Origin: Humitalea rosea
GTDB lineage: Bacteria > Pseudomonadota > Alphaproteobacteria > Acetobacterales > Acetobacteraceae
DNA length: 64,000 bases
Direction of reading: 5' to 3'
NCBI RefSeq assembly: GCF_003253705.1
Contig: NZ_QKYU01000017.1
Span: forward strand, 61,754-125,753
Below, one piece after another: positions 34,167-41,699 of this stretch (position 1 is the first letter of the stretch; each line of letters opens with the position of its first letter). A program made the position numbers and the translations under genes. The notes below the pieces were generated by a model, which did no database searches, was not told where the DNA came from, and saw only the letters and a program-made list of their open reading frames with translations.

Positions 34167-37100
34167 TTAGCCGAACCGGAACACCGCGGTGCTGCCGCGG
34201 CGTCCCGGGGTGACCTCCAGCCGGGCCGGGATGCGGTCGCGCAGGCTGTCGACGTGGCTGACCACGCCGACCAGCCGATCGCGTCCCGGCAGGCTCATCA
34301 GCACCTCCATCGCCGTGTCCAGCGATTCGGCATCCAGCGTGCCGAAGCCCTCGTCGATGAACAGCGCATCGATGCGTCGCGCCCCCGCATGCGCCTGCAC
34401 GGTATCGGCGAGCCCCAGGGCCAGCGCGAGGGAGGCGCAGAACCCCTCGCCGCCCGACAGCGTCGCGGCCGGGCGCAGGGTGCCGGTCCAGTCGTCCTGC
34501 ACCTCCAGGTCCAGCCCCACGGCGGCGTTCCTGCGCTCCGGCTCCTCCCGCGCGCGCAGGCGGTAGCGGCCGCCCAGCATGCCTGACAGGCGGCGGTTGG
34601 CGGCGGCCAGGCTCTCCTCCAGCAGGCTTTTCAGCACGAAGCCCTCCAGGCTCAGCCGCTGCGGGTTTTGCCCGGCGGTGAGGTCGGAGAGGGATTTGCG
34701 CGTCTCGAAGGCCTGGCGCGCAAGGATCAGCTCGGCCTCGGCCTTCCGCAGCCGGGCCAGCCCCTCATCCATGCGGCCGAGGTCGTTGCCGGCCATGGCG
34801 GCCTCGGCCGAGGCGGCCTGCGCCGCCCCTGCGGCGATGCGGGCGGCGAGGTCCAGCGCCGGCAGGTCGGGCGGCGAAAGCCCCTCGGCGCGGGTCATGG
34901 CCTCGGCCTGCATCGCCTCGGCGACGGCCATGGCCTGGCCATAGGCGTCGAGGTTCCGGCGCATCGCCTCGGCCTCGGCGGCCGGCAGGCTCGCCTCGGC
35001 CAAGGCGGCGGCATCGGCGAAGCCCGCCGCCTGGGCCGCGCCATCCAGCCCCGATTGCGCGGCCAGGGCGGCGGTGGCGAGGCGCGCGGCCTCGGCGGCC
35101 GTGGTCTCGGCCCGGGCGGCCCCGGCGGAGGCGGCGCGGCCGGCGGCGGCCGAAACATCCCGGCCGGAGCGCAGCGCGTCCAGCGCGGCACGCCCGGCCT
35201 GCTCGGCGGCCTCGGCGCGCAGGATCAGCGCCGCGGGGTCGGCCGCTTCGGGGGGCAGGTCGCCGGCGCGTTCGCGGGCGGCGGCCTCGGCGCCGGCACG
35301 GCGCAGGGCTGCGGCGTTCAGCGCGGCCTCGGCCTGGGCGGCGGCGTCGCGGGTGGCGGCGGCGAGGCTGGCGGCGCGTTCGGTGGCGCGGGTCAGATCC
35401 GGCAGCGCCCGCTGGGCCGCCTCGGCCGCGGGCAAGGCGGCGCGGGCGGCGGCCAGGGAGGAGGCCAGGGGGGCGGCATCGGGGCCCGCCCCGGCCCCGG
35501 CGCGGCCGGCAAGCTGCTGGCGCCGCGCCTCGGTCGCGGCGGTCTCGGCGCGGGCGGCGGCATAGGCCTCGCGCGCCTCGGCCTGCTCGGCCAGGGCGCC
35601 CGCCTCCTCCCGCCGCAGCAGCGACAGGTCGGGGACGGCATTGCCGCTGGCCCGGGCCGGGGTGGGGTGGTGGGTGCTGCCGCAGACCGGGCAGGGCGCG
35701 CCCTTGGCGAGGCCCGAGGCCAGCGCATGCGCGGCATCCGCCCGCCAATTGGTCTCGGCCTCGGCCAGAGCGGTGCGGGCGGCGGCGACGCGGCGGTCGG
35801 CGGCAAGCTGCGCCTGGGCGGCGCGGGCCTGGGCGGCGGTGTGGCGGCGATGCGCCTCGGCCAGCCCCGACAGGTCGGCGGCATCCCGCGCCAGGCTGGA
35901 GCCGGCGGCGATCACCAGCCGGTGGCGCTCGGCCTGGGCGGCGGCCTCGGCGGTGGCGGCGCGGGTGGCGGCGGCGGCCGCGGCCTGGGTGGCGGCGGCC
36001 TCGGCCTTGGCGCGGGCACCGGCGGCGGCGCGGGCGGCGAGGCCATGGGCGGCGGCGGCGGCCTGCACCTCCTGGTTGATCGCGGCGGCGCGGCGGGCGG
36101 TTTCGGCCAAGGCGCGCAGGGCCTTGGCCTGTTCCAGCCGCGCCTGGGCGGTGGCCTCGCCGGCCTCGGCGGCCTGCAAGGCGGCGGTGGCGCGGGCGAA
36201 ACCGGCGGCGCTGCGCTCGGCGGCGGTGGCGGCCTCGGCGGCCTCGCGCGCGGCGCGGGTCGCGGCCTCGCGGGCGGCCAGCGCGGTCGCGCCCTCCGCC
36301 GCCAGCCCGGCGGCGCGGGCGGCGAGCGCGAGCCGCGCCCGCATCGCCTCGGCCTGCGGCGCCTGGGCGGCGAGATGCGCGACCCGCTCCCGCGTCTGGG
36401 CCAGGGCGGTCAGCCGCGCCTGGGCCTCGTCGCCTTCGCGTTTGCGGGCGGCGGCGGCGGCCTCGGCGGCGCGGGCGGCCTCGGCGCGGCCTTGTGCCTC
36501 CGCCACGCGCAGCGCCACGCCCTGGCGCAGCGCCTCGGCGGCGGCGAGGCTCTCGGCGCCGAGGTCGGCGAGGCTGCGGAGGCGGATCGCATCCTGCACC
36601 CGCAGGCTCTGCTCGGCCTCGGCCGTGGTGCGTTTCAGCCCGGCCTCGATGCGCTGGTAGAGGGTGGTGCGGAACAGGGTGCGCAGGATCGATTGGCGCT
36701 CCCCAGGTGCGGCGGTGAGCAATTCGCGGAACCGCCCCTGCGGCAGCACCACGACCTGCCGGAATTCCTCGGCGCGATAGCCGAGCAGCCCGTGCACCGC
36801 CTCATTCACCGCGCGGACCTTGTCGGCCAGCACCACGGGCCCGGTCGTGGTCAGGCGCCAGAGCACGGCCTCGGCCGGGATCGCGCTGCTGCGGCCGGGG
36901 CGGGGTTGGGCGGGGTTGCGGCGGATGCGGTAGAGGGCCTCCCCGAGGGCGAAATCCAGCTCCGCCGAGGTTTCCTGGCCGGGCTCGGCGTGCTGGCTGC
37001 GCAGATGCGCATCGGTGCGTTCGGCGCCGCTGCTCTCCCCGAACAGCGCGTAGCACAGCCCGTCCAGCACGCTGGTCTTGCCCGCCCCGGTCGGGCCGGT

Positions 37101-37199
37101 GATGAGAAACAGCCGCTGCACGCCAAGGGCGGCGAAATCGATCATTTGCCGGCCCGCGTAAGGGCCGAAGGCGGTCAGGGTCAGCCGGTCGGGGCGCAT
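34167..37199 (-). CDS. sbcC: Exonuclease SbcC (Rad50-like ATPase)
   Basis: A 1010-aa SMC-type ATPase which, with SbcD, cleaves hairpins and processes DNA ends. ATG 37199 (MRPDRLTLTAFGPYAG) forms a TGATG overlap with the sbcD stop; an open frame upstream lies within sbcD. Walker A is GPTGAGKTS, the ABC signature is LSGGEGF, and the Walker B region is IDALFIDEGFGTLD. Between them run two very Ala-rich coiled-coil arms with a zinc hook CPVCGSTHHPTP at about residue 500. The Ala content of the coiled coils is extreme but the domain order is standard. Confidence 0.95.
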   Translation of the reverse strand: MRPDRLTLTAFGPYAGRQMIDFAALGVQRLFLITGPTGAGKTSVLDGLCYALFGESSGAERTDAHLRSQHAEPGQETSAELDFALGEALYRIRRNPAQPRPGRSSAIPAEAVLWRLTTTGPVVLADKVRAVNEAVHGLLGYRAEEFRQVVVLPQGRFRELLTAAPGERQSILRTLFRTTLYQRIEAGLKRTTAEAEQSLRVQDAIRLRSLADLGAESLAAAEALRQGVALRVAEAQGRAEAARAAEAAAAARKREGDEAQARLTALAQTRERVAHLAAQAPQAEAMRARLALAARAAGLAAEGATALAAREAATRAAREAAEAATAAERSAAGFARATAALQAAEAGEATAQARLEQAKALRALAETARRAAAINQEVQAAAAAHGLAARAAAGARAKAEAAATQAAAAAATRAATAEAAAQAERHRLVIAAGSSLARDAADLSGLAEAHRRHTAAQARAAQAQLAADRRVAAARTALAEAETNWRADAAHALASGLAKGAPCPVCGSTHHPTPARASGNAVPDLSLLRREEAGALAEQAEAREAYAAARAETAATEARRQQLAGRAGAGAGPDAAPLASSLAAARAALPAAEAAQRALPDLTRATERAASLAAATRDAAAQAEAALNAAALRRAGAEAAARERAGDLPPEAADPAALILRAEAAEQAGRAALDALRSGRDVSAAAGRAASAGAARAETTAAEAARLATAALAAQSGLDGAAQAAGFADAAALAEASLPAAEAEAMRRNLDAYGQAMAVAEAMQAEAMTRAEGLSPPDLPALDLAARIAAGAAQAASAEAAMAGNDLGRMDEGLARLRKAEAELILARQAFETRKSLSDLTAGQNPQRLSLEGFVLKSLLEESLAAANRRLSGMLGGRYRLRAREEPERRNAAVGLDLEVQDDWTGTLRPAATLSGGEGFCASLALALGLADTVQAHAGARRIDALFIDEGFGTLDAESLDTAMEVLMSLPGRDRLVGVVSHVDSLRDRIPARLEVTPGRRGSTAVFRFG

Positions 37200-38380
37200 C
37201 AGGCCTCCGCCGCTTCGGCGGCTTCGATGGCGGCGCGGGCGATGGGCAGCGCCGCCTCCGGCAAGGGGCCACGGCCGGTGGCGAGGTGGAAGGCGCGCAG
37301 CAGTTCCAGCGCATCCACCGCCGGCGCGGCCGGGGTGGCGGGGCCGGGGGGCGCATCCAGCGCGGCATGGCGGGCGAAGGCCAGTTCCAGCAGGTTCGGG
37401 AAGGCCTCGCGCAGCCGCGCCATCGGCTCCCAGACCGCGCCCGGATCGGTCAGCACCACCCGCAGCCAGTCCCCGGCCGTGGCCGGGTCGCGCTCGGCGA
37501 GCAGGGTCTCCAGCGGGCCGTTCAGCACCCGCAGCCGAGAGCGGGGGATCAGCGGCAGGGCCTGGCTGGTGATGCCGCCGGTCGCATCCATCTCGACCAG
37601 CGCCACGGATTTGGGCTGGCCGGCCTCGGCGAAGGAATAGGCCAGCGGGCTGCCGGAATAGGCGATGCGTCCCTCCGCCATGCTTTGCGCCCGGTGCAGA
37701 TGGCCGAGGGCGACGTAGTCGAAGCCCGCGAAGCGCGTGGCGGAGACGGGCCGGGCGCCGCCGACCGCCAGCGCCCGCTCGCTGCCGCTCTCCTCGCCGC
37801 CGGCGACGAAGCCATGCGCGACCATCACCCGCCGCGCGCCCTCGGGGATCTGCGCCTGGAGCATCCGGCACAGCACGGCAAAACCCTGGTCATGGTCCGG
37901 CAGCGCCGGGTCGCCCAGCGCCGGGTCGCCCAGCACCGGGTCGCCCAGCACCGGGGCCAGCAATTGGGCCAGCAGCGGCGGCGAGGCATAGCCCGAGGGC
38001 GCGATCCAGACCTCGCCATGGGCATCGGCCAGGGGAAAAGGCACGCCCAGCGCGCTATCGGCGATATGCAGCCCGGCCGGGCGCAGCAGCGAGGCGGCGA
38101 AGGACAGCCGCGCCGGATCGTCGTGATTGCCCGGGATGAGCACCACCGGCACGCCCTGCCCACGGATGATGCGGGCCAGCAGATCGTCCAGCAGCCGCAC
38201 CGCATCGGTCGGCGGCACCGAACGGTCGAAGATATCGCCCGCGATGATGACCGCATCGGGGCGCGTGTCCCGCACCATGTCCAGGAAGGCGCCGCACAGC
38301 AGCCATTCCTGCTCCGGAAGGAACGGGGCGCCGCCGAGGGTGCGACCAAGATGCCAGTCGGCGGTGTGGAGAAAGCGCAT
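37199..38380 (-). CDS. sbcD: Exonuclease SbcD (Mre11-like nuclease)
   Basis: A 393-aa metallophosphoesterase with all Mre11/SbcD motifs: HTADWHLGRTLGG at the N-terminus, GDIFDRSVPP, IPGNHDDP, VAHGFV and ALGHLHRAQ. It pairs with SbcC, whose start overlaps its stop. Residues about 141-160 consist of the repeated unit GDPAL/GDPVL encoded by a 15-bp tandem repeat, an insertion not needed for the fold. Otherwise length and C-terminal capping region are normal. Confidence 0.95.
   Translation of the reverse strand: MRFLHTADWHLGRTLGGAPFLPEQEWLLCGAFLDMVRDTRPDAVIIAGDIFDRSVPPTDAVRLLDDLLARIIRGQGVPVVLIPGNHDDPARLSFAASLLRPAGLHIADSALGVPFPLADAHGEVWIAPSGYASPPLLAQLLAPVLGDPVLGDPALGDPALPDHDQGFAVLCRMLQAQIPEGARRVMVAHGFVAGGEESGSERALAVGGARPVSATRFAGFDYVALGHLHRAQSMAEGRIAYSGSPLAYSFAEAGQPKSVALVEMDATGGITSQALPLIPRSRLRVLNGPLETLLAERDPATAGDWLRVVLTDPGAVWEPMARLREAFPNLLELAFARHAALDAPPGPATPAAPAVDALELLRAFHLATGRGPLPEAALPIARAAIEAAEAAEA
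37901..37960. repeat. 15-bp in-frame tandem repeat in sbcD
   Basis: Four units of CAGCGCCGGGTCGCC or close variants lie end to end (units at 37901, 37916, 37931 and, partly diverged, 37946). On the coding strand each unit encodes Gly-Asp-Pro-Ala/Val-Leu. Because the unit is five codons, gain or loss keeps the reading frame. Confidence 0.92.
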
Positions 38381-38463
38381 CCAGGGCGAATGCAGCCATG
38401 TTGCAGCCGTTGCAAGAGGCGGAACATTGATTTGGAGGCCCTGGTATGGTCAGGGTCCATTCC

Positions 38464-39189
38464 ATGGCCGAACCGCTGCTGCGCGAAACATTGAGCCTGC
38501 TGCCCGACCCGCTCGCCCCGCCGGAGCAGGTGGCGGTGGTCTGGCAACGCAGCGTGCGGGCGCGCCGGGTGTCCCTGCGCATCGACGCGGCGGAGGGCGC
38601 GGTGCTGATCACCCTGCCGCCGCGCGGCAGCCGCAAATCCGGGCTCACGCTGCTGCAGGCGCATGCGCGCTGGATCACCCAGCGGCTGCGCGCCCTGGCC
38701 CCGGCGCAGCCCTTCGAGCCGGGCGGCGTCGTGCCGATCGGCGGGCTGCCGCATCTGATCATCCATGCGCCGGAGGAACGCGGCGGCGCCTTCCTGCATG
38801 GCCAGACCCTGGTGGTGACCGGGGCCGCCGAATTCCTGCCGCGCCGGGTCGCGGATTTCTGCCGGGCCGAGGCCGGGCGGCGGCTGTCGCAGCGGGTCGC
38901 GCATCACGCCGCGCGCATCGGCGTCGCCCCGCGCACGATCCGGCTGAAGGACACCCGCAGCCGCTGGGGCTCCTGCGCGCCGGATCGCACGCTCGCCTTC
39001 TCCTGGCGGCTGGTGCTGGCGCCGGATTGGGTGCTCGACTACGTCGCGGCGCATGAGGTCGCGCATCTGCGCCACATGAACCATGGCCCCGATTTCTGGG
39101 CGCTGCTGACCGAGATGTCGCCGCATCGCGCTGTGGCCGAGACCTGGCTGAAGCGCCATGGCCCGGGGCTGCTGCGGGTCGGGGTCTGA
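38464..39189 (+). CDS. YgjP/SprT-like zinc metallopeptidase (DUF45)
   Basis: A 241-aa M48-like protein. The gluzincin motif HEVAHLRHMNHGPDFWALL near residues 192-210 provides the HExxH zinc ligands and a third His. RLKDTRSRWGSCAPDRTLAFSWRLVLAP is the YgjP-family signature just before it, and the N-terminal part VWQRSVRARRVSLRID is also typical. I chose ATG 38464 (MAEPLLRET); an ATG six codons earlier is possible. It is transcribed away from sbcD. The cellular substrate of this family is not known. Confidence 0.88.
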   Translation: MAEPLLRETLSLLPDPLAPPEQVAVVWQRSVRARRVSLRIDAAEGAVLITLPPRGSRKSGLTLLQAHARWITQRLRALAPAQPFEPGGVVPIGGLPHLIIHAPEERGGAFLHGQTLVVTGAAEFLPRRVADFCRAEAGRRLSQRVAHHAARIGVAPRTIRLKDTRSRWGSCAPDRTLAFSWRLVLAPDWVLDYVAAHEVAHLRHMNHGPDFWALLTEMSPHRAVAETWLKRHGPGLLRVGV

Positions 39190-39250
39190 GGGCGAACCCC
39201 GGCTGGCACGGGGATCGCTTGACCGCAGGCACCGCGCCAAAAGGTCAGCC

Positions 39251-40693
39251 ATGCCAGCCCCATTCGCCTCATCTTCCCCGGACCCGCTGGCGCGCCTGGC
39301 CGACCAGGCCCGGCGGGAGATGGAGGCCCTCGCCTATCCCGCCGCCCCCTGGGTCGAGCCGCGCCGGGCGCCGGATGGGACGGAGGCGCTGGACTGCGCC
39401 ATCATCGGCGGCGGGCAATACGGGCTGACCATCGCCGCGGGATTGCGGCGGGAGCAGGTGCGGCGCATCGCGGTCTTCGACATGGCGGCGGAGGGGTTCG
39501 AGGGGCCCTGGGCCACCTTCGCCCGCATGACCATGCTGCGCACGCCGAAGCATCTGACCGGCCCCGAGCTTGGCCTGCCCGGCCTCGGCTTCCGCGCCTG
39601 GTGGGAGGCGCAGCACGGCGAGGCCGGTTGGGAGGCGATGTTCCGCATCCCGCGCGAGGCCTGGATGGACTATCTGCGCTGGTATCGCCGCGTGCTGGAG
39701 CTGCCGGTACGCAACGGCTGGCGGCTGGCCGCGCTGGAGCCGGTCGCGGGGGGTGAGATGCTGCGCCTCGGCTTCGCCACCGATGCTGGGCCGCGCGAGA
39801 TTTTCGTCCGTTCCTGCGTGCTGGCGGCGGGCTCGTCCGGCGCCCATGGCCATCCGATCCCGGCGGCGATCGGCGGCGGCCTGCCGGCGGGGCGGGCGCT
39901 GCATGCCAATGACGTCTTCGACGTGGGCATGCTGAAGGGCGAGCGGGTCGGCGTGCTGGGCGCCGGGGCGACTGCCTTTGATCTTTCCACCGTGGCCTTG
40001 CAGGCGGGGGCGGCCAGCGTGGACCTCTGCCTGCGCCGCGAAAGCCTGCCGCTGAACAACCCGCGCCGCTGGATGGAGACCGCGGGGTTCCTGGGCCAGT
40101 ACGCCGAGCTGCCGGATGCCATCAAATGGGCCTATGTCCACCGGCTGGGCGTGATCGGCCAGCCGCCGCCGCAGCCGACCTATGACAAGGCGATGGCGCA
40201 GCCGGGGTTTCGCATCCAGCCCGGCAGCCCGTGGGAGGATGTCTCCTGGAACGGGCAGGAGGTGGTGGTGCGCGGGGCCGGGCGGCGCTTTGCCTTCGAC
40301 CGCGTGGTGGTGGCGACCGGGATGCATGCGACGCTGCACGACATGCCCGAATATGCGGCCGTGGTCGCCGCGGCGGCATGCTGGCGCGACCGCTACACCC
40401 CGCCCGAAGCGCTGCGAAATGCCCGCATGGGCGCCAACCCCTACCTCGGCCGCCATGCAGGCTTCGTCGAGCGGGAGCCCGGCGCCGGCCCTTGGCTCGA
40501 TCGGGTGATGATGGTGATGGGCGGCGCGGGGCTGAGCCTCGGGCCCATCGCGGCCTCGGTCAGCGGGATGAAATACGTGGTGCCGAGGGTGGTGGAAGGG
40601 GTGAAGCGCCGCCTGTTCCTGGACCAGCAGGACGGCGACTGGGCGCGGTTTTGTGCCGATACCCATGCCGAACTAAGCATCGGCGCCGCCTGA
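39251..40693 (+). CDS. FAD/NAD(P)-binding oxidoreductase
   Basis: A 480-aa flavoprotein of the FAD/NAD(P)-binding, flavin-monooxygenase-like type. The FAD motif is IIGGGQYGLTIAAGLRR at about 55-71, a second Rossmann motif is GVLGAGATAFDLSTVALQ at about 235-252, and VVVATGMH matches the ATG motif of such enzymes. The stretch FARMTMLRTPKHLTGPELGLPGLGFRAWW is characteristic of the group. Its stop overlaps the start of a polysaccharide deacetylase (TGATG), so the two proteins are co-translated and perhaps act on related substrates. Substrate unknown. Confidence 0.85.
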   Translation: MPAPFASSSPDPLARLADQARREMEALAYPAAPWVEPRRAPDGTEALDCAIIGGGQYGLTIAAGLRREQVRRIAVFDMAAEGFEGPWATFARMTMLRTPKHLTGPELGLPGLGFRAWWEAQHGEAGWEAMFRIPREAWMDYLRWYRRVLELPVRNGWRLAALEPVAGGEMLRLGFATDAGPREIFVRSCVLAAGSSGAHGHPIPAAIGGGLPAGRALHANDVFDVGMLKGERVGVLGAGATAFDLSTVALQAGAASVDLCLRRESLPLNNPRRWMETAGFLGQYAELPDAIKWAYVHRLGVIGQPPPQPTYDKAMAQPGFRIQPGSPWEDVSWNGQEVVVRGAGRRFAFDRVVVATGMHATLHDMPEYAAVVAAAACWRDRYTPPEALRNARMGANPYLGRHAGFVEREPGAGPWLDRVMMVMGGAGLSLGPIAASVSGMKYVVPRVVEGVKRRLFLDQQDGDWARFCADTHAELSIGAA

Positions 40694-41577
40694 TGCGGCA
40701 GCATGGCCGCTACCCCTATTCCGCCATCGTGCAGCGCCCGGTCTGGGACTGGCCGGGAGGCCGGCGGCTCGCGGTGCATATCTCGGTGAACCTGGAGGTG
40801 TTTCCCTTCGCCGAGGGGCTCGGCGTGCCGCTGGCCAATCCGCTGCCGGAGCCGGATGTGCTCAACTTCTCCTGGCGCGACTGGGGCAATCGCGTCGGCG
40901 TCTGGAACCTGCTGGAGGCGCTGGACGAGCACCGCCTGCCCACCGCCGCACTGCTGAACACCGCGATCTACGACCTTTGCGCCCCCGTCGCCGAGGCCTT
41001 CCGCGTGCGGGGCGATGAGGTGGTGGGCCATGGCCGCAGCAATGCCGAGCGCCAGTCCGGCATGGCCGAGCCGGAGGAGGCGGCGATGATCCTGGCCTGC
41101 CGTGAGCGCATCGCGCGCGAGGAAGGCCGCGCGCCGCGTGGCTGGCTGAGCCCCTGGGTCGCCGAAACCCATGCCACCCCCGACCTGCTGGCCGAGGCGG
41201 GCTTCGATTACGTCATGGACTGGGCGCATGACGACCAGCCGACCCTGCTCGCGACCCGGTCGGGCCGCAGCCTGGTCGCGGTGCCCTATGCGCGGCCGAA
41301 CAACGACCTGCCGGCGCTGCATGGCGCCAAATGGCCGCCCTCGGTCTGGGCCGATACGGTGCTGGACCAGTTCGAGGAGATGCTGCGGCTCTCGGCGCGC
41401 CGGCCGCTGGTGTTCAACCTCTCGCTGCATCCCTTCCTGGTCGGCTGGCCATTCCGGCTGCGGCATCTGCGCCGCGTGCTGGCGCGGCTGGATGCGGCGC
41501 GGGAGCAGGTCTGGCTCTGCCGGCCGCGGGAGATCGCCAGCCATGCGCGGGCCGTGCTGGAAGCGCCTGTGGCCTGA
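40693..41577 (+). CDS. Polysaccharide deacetylase family protein (PuuE/allantoinase-like)
   Basis: A 294-aa NodB-like hydrolase from ATG 40693, which overlaps the preceding stop. Features of the PuuE-like branch are RYPYSAIVQRPVWDWPGGRRLAVHISVNLE at the N-terminus, GHGRSNAERQSGM, GWLSPWVAETHATPDLLAEAGFDYVMDW and FNLSLHPFLVGWPFRLRHL. The classic first NodB motif Thr-Phe-Asp-Asp is absent, as in allantoinase-like members. No purine catabolism gene is nearby, so carbohydrate or other amide bonds may be the substrate. It ends about 120 bp before the large glycosyltransferase genes. Confidence 0.85.
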   Translation: MRQHGRYPYSAIVQRPVWDWPGGRRLAVHISVNLEVFPFAEGLGVPLANPLPEPDVLNFSWRDWGNRVGVWNLLEALDEHRLPTAALLNTAIYDLCAPVAEAFRVRGDEVVGHGRSNAERQSGMAEPEEAAMILACRERIAREEGRAPRGWLSPWVAETHATPDLLAEAGFDYVMDWAHDDQPTLLATRSGRSLVAVPYARPNNDLPALHGAKWPPSVWADTVLDQFEEMLRLSARRPLVFNLSLHPFLVGWPFRLRHLRRVLARLDAAREQVWLCRPREIASHARAVLEAPVA

Positions 41578-41699
41578 GGGCTACACGCGGCGATGGGTGC
41601 CTGATAGGTTGCGGCGCAGCGTTGGCAGACGTGGCTCCGGCGTCCTCTTCCCGGCGGCCCGGCGCGGATTTTCCGGGCGAGTGAACTGGAGCTGACTGG

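Noticed and set aside
34668..37640. A 990-codon Gly-rich plus-strand frame opposite sbcC/sbcD
   Set aside because: Glycine-rich character is the reverse reading of the Ala-rich coiled coils of SbcC. No signal, repeat structure or ribosome site.
37200..37871. N-terminal extension of sbcC by 224 codons
   Set aside because: It lies within sbcD in another frame; the ATG at 37199 with TGATG overlap starts exactly at the conserved SbcC N-terminus.
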